A DNA stretch of 36,075 bases from positions 1 through 36,075 of the forward strand of contig DJVH01000071.1 in assembly GCA_002440825.1 (NCBI GenBank), given 5' to 3'. The DNA is from Bacteriovoracaceae bacterium UBA6261. GTDB lineage: Bacteria; Bdellovibrionota; Bacteriovoracia; Bacteriovoracales; Bacteriovoracaceae. The notes below the pieces were generated by a model. The model ran no database searches, was not told the origin of the DNA, and saw only the letters and a program-made list of their open reading frames with translations. The translations under genes and the position numbers were made by a program. Position 1 is the first letter of the stretch. Each line of letters opens with the position of its first letter. Of this stretch, positions 32,932 to 36,075 are shown one piece after another.

Positions 32932-33279
32932 ATGGAAAGAAGACGCGGAGAAGTTTCAGCAATTATCGAAGAAGGGTGCAAGTTTGAAGGAAACTTATCT
33001 TTCAATGGTACCGCCAGAATCGCGGGCATTGTAAACGGAAGCGTTTTTTCAAATGACACAGTCGTTATCTCAGAAGGCGCAATCATTAACGCCGACATTA
33101 ATGCCAATATTATCATCATTGCTGGTTCAGTTAAGGGCAATATTAAAGCGAGCTCCCGCGTTGAGATTCTAAAACCCGCACGTTTCGAAGGAATTATTAC
33201 AACGCCCAGTCTCATTGTAGAAGAAGGGGTTATCTTCCACGGAACAACAAAAATGCGTGATAAAAAACTTAATCAATAG
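32932..33279 (+). CDS. Bactofilin
   Basis: A cytoskeletal beta-helix protein of 115 residues that polymerises at the membrane. The repeated short strands show as CKFEGNLSFNGTARIAGIVNG, SVFSNDTVVISEGAIINADI, NIIIIAGSVKGNIKAS and RFEGIITTPSLIVEEG, spaced as in bactofilin domains. I start at the ATG at 32932, with GGGAAG ahead of it; an ATG at 32899 lies inside the palindrome and would add 11 residues. Bactofilins help position ParABS complexes in myxobacteria, which makes the place beside parB meaningful. Confidence 0.9.
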   Translation: MERRRGEVSAIIEEGCKFEGNLSFNGTARIAGIVNGSVFSNDTVVISEGAIINADINANIIIIAGSVKGNIKASSRVEILKPARFEGIITTPSLIVEEGVIFHGTTKMRDKKLNQ

Positions 33280-33403
33280 TCCCGCTCAACTGGTGTAATG
33301 ATCCAAAAAAGGTAAGCTTTGTCATTAGACTTAAGCTCAAATTTCTAGTCGAATTCTTGTTTAGAATTTGCTTAGCATCAAATTACATATTCCTTAAATT
33401 ATC

Positions 33404-33432
33404 TTGACGATAAACGCCCAAAACATTATTCA
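33404..33432 (+). promoter_or_regulatory. Possible promoter of the atpF'FHA operon
   Basis: TTGACG (33404-33409, 5/6) is followed after 17 bases by TATTCA (3/6). It lies in the 259-base bactofilin-atpF' spacer, which otherwise holds only AT-rich sequence and a hairpin, GTGAAAAA/TTTTTCAC at 33436-33452. Confidence 0.3.
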
Positions 33433-33538
33433 TAAGTGAAAAATTTTTTCACAAAAATCTATTAATTTTTTGCAAACTTCCACTCTGGAAGCCGTTCTTC
33501 TCAGCAAAGAATTAATTAAATCGGAGTACTAAAACACA

Positions 33539-33982
33539 ATGGATACGATTGTTGTAATTTTAACGGCCCTGAAAATCGACAAGACAGTTCTCATCCAATT
33601 CGGAATTCTCATTGTATTTTTTAATATTATCGCCCCACTTTTCTTCAAAAGACTTCAAGACATTATCGAATACAGAGAAAGCAAAACGACGAAACTGGAA
33701 AGCCATGCTCACGCTATTTACAAGCAGGCTGAAGACCTGGCTGAGCAGTACAAAGCAAAAGTTGAAAAAACTCACGCTGATTCACAGGTGGCAACATCAA
33801 AAAAGAAAGCTGATGTTTTAAACAAAGAAAGAGATTTGATTAAATCAGCTGAAGAGCAAATCAACTCAGAATACGAAACAAGAAGATCACAAATCTTGAA
33901 AGAAGTGTCTGAAAAAAGAACTTCTGTTATGGCCGAAGCAGATAAGCTTGCCGGAAACCTGGTCGAAAAACTTACTAAATAA
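33539..33982 (+). CDS. atpF': ATP synthase F0 subunit b' (first b-type subunit)
   Basis: Peripheral-stalk subunit, 147 residues. One membrane helix (about 17-36, LIQFGILIVFFNIIAPLFFK) is followed by a long charged coiled coil rich in Glu, Lys and Ala (about 37-147). A b-type subunit immediately before a second one, then delta and alpha, gives a b'-b pair as in cyanobacteria and many deltaproteobacteria. GGAG lies upstream of the ATG. Which of the two is called b' is a convention. Confidence 0.85.
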   Translation: MDTIVVILTALKIDKTVLIQFGILIVFFNIIAPLFFKRLQDIIEYRESKTTKLESHAHAIYKQAEDLAEQYKAKVEKTHADSQVATSKKKADVLNKERDLIKSAEEQINSEYETRRSQILKEVSEKRTSVMAEADKLAGNLVEKLTK

Positions 33983-33991
33983 GGATTTATA

Positions 33992-34543
33992 GTGAAATCG
34001 ATTATCTATTATTCATTCGTACTTGCCTCTTTTATTTCAGTCGCAGTGGCGGAAGAAGCTGCTGAAGCCGTTCACCATGAACCAAGCGTTCTGGATCTTA
34101 AATATCCTCTAGTAAACTTCATCATCCTTCTTGCAATTCTTTCAAAGGTTATCAAGCCACTGAGAGAAAAATTTGCAAAGCAAGCAACAGATGTAAAAAC
34201 GCTTATGGAATCTGCTGCTCGCAACAACAAAGACGCTGAAGACAAGCTTGCTTCTTTTCAACACAAAATCAAAAACCTTGATTCTGAGCTTGTAAAAATC
34301 ACAACTGACTACGAATCAGAAGCTGCACACTTTGCTAAATCTCAAAGCGAAGAAACACTTACAACAATCGCTCGCATGAAACGCGATCTTGAAAATAAAC
34401 TTCAAGGTGAGAAAAAAGAATTGATCGATGAACTGAATCACGATCTTCTCAGCAAGGTTATTGCAAGCACTCAATCAACAATTAAAAACAATAAAGATTT
34501 CCAAACGAGAGCGACTTCAAAGATCGTCTCTGAAATTAGATAA
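33992..34543 (+). CDS. atpF: ATP synthase F0 subunit b (with signal-peptide-like leader)
   Basis: Second stalk subunit, 183 residues, starting at GTG with AAGGA 6-7 bases upstream. The N-terminus is a predicted signal peptide ending SVAVA (cut after residue 20). A membrane helix (about 38-57, YPLVNFIILLAILSKVIKPL) and a long coiled coil follow. The double hydrophobic N-terminus sets it apart from the preceding b'. It lies 9 bases after atpF' and 17 before atpH. Confidence 0.88.
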   Translation: MKSIIYYSFVLASFISVAVAEEAAEAVHHEPSVLDLKYPLVNFIILLAILSKVIKPLREKFAKQATDVKTLMESAARNNKDAEDKLASFQHKIKNLDSELVKITTDYESEAAHFAKSQSEETLTTIARMKRDLENKLQGEKKELIDELNHDLLSKVIASTQSTIKNNKDFQTRATSKIVSEIR

Positions 34544-34560
34544 GATTTGGCGGGAAAAAA

Positions 34561-35100
34561 ATGAAAGAACAAATCATCGCAAAAGCCTACGCACAATCTC
34601 TAGTTGAACTTTCAGAAGAAAATAAACTGGATCTTGCTGAGGAACTGACGAAGCTTACAGAAACAATCAACAAGAGCAACGATCTTGAAAGAGTTCTTTT
34701 TCTTGAAGTTTTTACTGCGGAAGAAAAATTAAGTGTCCTTGATGCAATCATGGCAAAACTTAGTCTTTCTCAACTGACAAAAAACTTCATGCACTTTCTT
34801 GTGCAGGAAAAAAGAATCGGCTTAATGCCGATGATCTTCAAAAACGTGATTGTTATCGACGATCATAAAAAAGGATTCCTTCGTGGAACAATTGAAGGAA
34901 GCGAAGAATCTATTCCCGCTGACGTTAAGGAAAAGCTTAAGACTTACCTTAAAAGCAAGCTAGGAAAAGAACCAGTACTTGAATACAGCCAAAATGGAAA
35001 CATTTCTGCTGGCTACAGAGTAACAGTAGAAGATCTTATGCTAGATGCTTCTCTCGAAAACCAATTAGAAAAATTTAAAGAAAGTGTTTTAAATTCGTAA
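34561..35100 (+). CDS. atpH: ATP synthase F1 subunit delta
   Basis: Joins the b stalk to the top of the alpha3-beta3 head, 179 residues. It has the helical N-terminal domain (IIAKAYAQSLVELSEENKLD) and the C-terminal part with the common G-G-x-R-V-like end, here NGNISAGYRVTVEDLMLDASLENQLEKF. It lies between b and alpha, the standard order. Confidence 0.93.
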   Translation: MKEQIIAKAYAQSLVELSEENKLDLAEELTKLTETINKSNDLERVLFLEVFTAEEKLSVLDAIMAKLSLSQLTKNFMHFLVQEKRIGLMPMIFKNVIVIDDHKKGFLRGTIEGSEESIPADVKEKLKTYLKSKLGKEPVLEYSQNGNISAGYRVTVEDLMLDASLENQLEKFKESVLNS

Positions 35101-35128
35101 TACACCCATAGGAACGTTGAGGTAAAAA

Positions 35129-36075
35129 ATGGCAATGAATCCAGAAGAGATTACAAGTATTATCAAAGAAAGAATCTCAAACTTTCAAACAAGACTTCAA
35201 GTAGATGAAGTTGGAACTGTACTTACTAACGGTGACGGTATCGCAAGAGCTTTCGGTCTTAAAAACGTAATGAACGGAGAGCTTGTTGAATTCGCTACTG
35301 GTACTATGGGAATGGTTCTAAACTTAGAAGCAAATAACGTAGGTATCGCTATTCTTGGTGAAGACACAGGAATTAAAGAGGGAACTTCTGTAAAAAGAAC
35401 AGAAAGAATCGTTCAAGTTCCAGTTGGTGACGCTCTTCTTGGCCGCGTAGTAAACGCGATCGGCGAGCCAATCGACGGTATGGGTGAAATCAAGTCAAAA
35501 GATTCACGCGTAGTAGAAATCAAAGCTCCAGGGATCATCGCTCGTAAATCAGTTCACGAGCCAATGCAAACTGGTCTTAAAGCTATCGACTCTATGATTC
35601 CAATCGGACGTGGTCAGCGCGAGCTTATCATTGGCGATAGAAAGACAGGTAAAACTGCAATCGCGATCGATACTATCATCAACCAAAAAGGCAAAAATGT
35701 AGTTTGCGTTTACGTAGCTATCGGACAAAAACAATCTACAGTAAGACAAGTACAACAGAAGCTAAAAGATGCTGGCGCTCTTGATTATACAATCATCGTT
35801 TCAGCAACAGCTTCTTCATCTGCTCCAATGCAGTTCCTTGCTCCATATACTGGATGTACAATGGCTGAGCACTATAGAGATAACGGCGGTCACGCTCTTA
35901 TCATCTATGATGACTTAACAAAACAAGCACAAGCTTATAGACAGATGTCACTTCTTCTTCGTCGTCCACCAGGACGTGAAGCGTTCCCAGGGGACGTATT
36001 CTATCTTCACTCAAGACTTCTTGAGAGAGCAGCAAAAGTTAATGATGAATTAGGTGCAGGTTCACTAACAGCACT
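35129..36075 (+). CDS. atpA: ATP synthase F1 subunit alpha (partial, first 315 codons)
   Basis: Non-catalytic nucleotide-binding subunit; the frame is open to the window end. The start ATG follows GAGG by 6 bases; a second ATG at 35135 is possible. Marks are GDGIARAFGL, VGDALLGRVVNAIGEPIDG, the P-loop GDRKTGKTA, YVAIGQKQSTV, YDDLTKQAQAYRQMSLLLRRPPGREAFPGD and FYLHSRLLERAAK. It is the fourth gene of the plus-strand atp operon. Confidence 0.97.
   Translation, partial: MAMNPEEITSIIKERISNFQTRLQVDEVGTVLTNGDGIARAFGLKNVMNGELVEFATGTMGMVLNLEANNVGIAILGEDTGIKEGTSVKRTERIVQVPVGDALLGRVVNAIGEPIDGMGEIKSKDSRVVEIKAPGIIARKSVHEPMQTGLKAIDSMIPIGRGQRELIIGDRKTGKTAIAIDTIINQKGKNVVCVYVAIGQKQSTVRQVQQKLKDAGALDYTIIVSATASSSAPMQFLAPYTGCTMAEHYRDNGGHALIIYDDLTKQAQAYRQMSLLLRRPPGREAFPGDVFYLHSRLLERAAKVNDELGAGSLTA

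Noticed and set aside
33436..33452. GTGAAAAA/TTTTTCAC hairpin as bactofilin terminator
   Set aside because: It is AT-only in the stem core, has almost no loop, lies 157 bases after the stop and lacks a T tract; it may be a protein site or chance.

Overview
The window is a chromosomal replication-origin region from a low-GC, Gram-negative bacterium. The protein sequences and the gene set (dnaA-dnaN-recF-gyrB-gyrA on one side of the origin, rpmH-rnpA-yidD-yidC-mnmE-mnmG-rsmG-parA-parB-bactofilin-ATP synthase on the other) look deltaproteobacterium-like. They most resemble Bdellovibrionota of the Bacteriovorax/Peredibacter kind. That placement is inferred from the look of the proteins and the gene order, not from any search. 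No rRNA, tRNA, CRISPR array, insertion sequence or prophage is visible.

Layout. 1-854 (minus): nuoA then a partial nuoH. 954-11387 (plus): mfd, two parvulin/SurA-type periplasmic chaperones, pdxA, uvrA, a SpoU-type RNA methyltransferase and an OsmC-family protein, closed by a bidirectional terminator. 11453-13182 (minus): the F0 half of ATP synthase (atpZ-like, atpI-like, atpB, atpE). 13245-13775 (minus): a small secreted protein behind a strong sigma-54-type promoter match. 13927-22236 (minus): TPR lipoprotein, yciI-like, gyrA, gyrB, recF, dnaN. 22237-22821: oriC, with an AT-rich stretch and at least eight DnaA boxes. 22822-24378 (minus): dnaA. 24582-33279 (plus): rpmH to bactofilin. 33539-36075 (plus): atpF', atpF, atpH and the first part of atpA.

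How it fits together. The centre holds replication initiation (dnaA, oriC, dnaN), DNA topology (gyrA/B) and repair (recF; mfd and uvrA further left). The right arm holds chromosome segregation: parA, parB and two parS-like sites (before mnmG and inside the end of rsmG), with a bactofilin just downstream of parB. The right arm also holds ribosome/tRNA maturation (rpmH, rnpA, mnmE, mnmG, rsmG) and membrane insertion (yidD, yidC). ATP synthase is split, with a and c left of oriC and b', b, delta, alpha right of it, about 21 kb apart.

The most unusual structure is an array of eight short palindromes (consensus GGTYCTATRGRACC) lying in frame in mnmE. It encodes an inserted Gly/Pro/Ile/Met-rich segment directly after the G domain. 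A ninth, longer copy forms a hairpin between parB and the bactofilin gene 4.7 kb away. This behaves like a dispersed palindromic element that tolerates, or exploits, insertion into a coding sequence.
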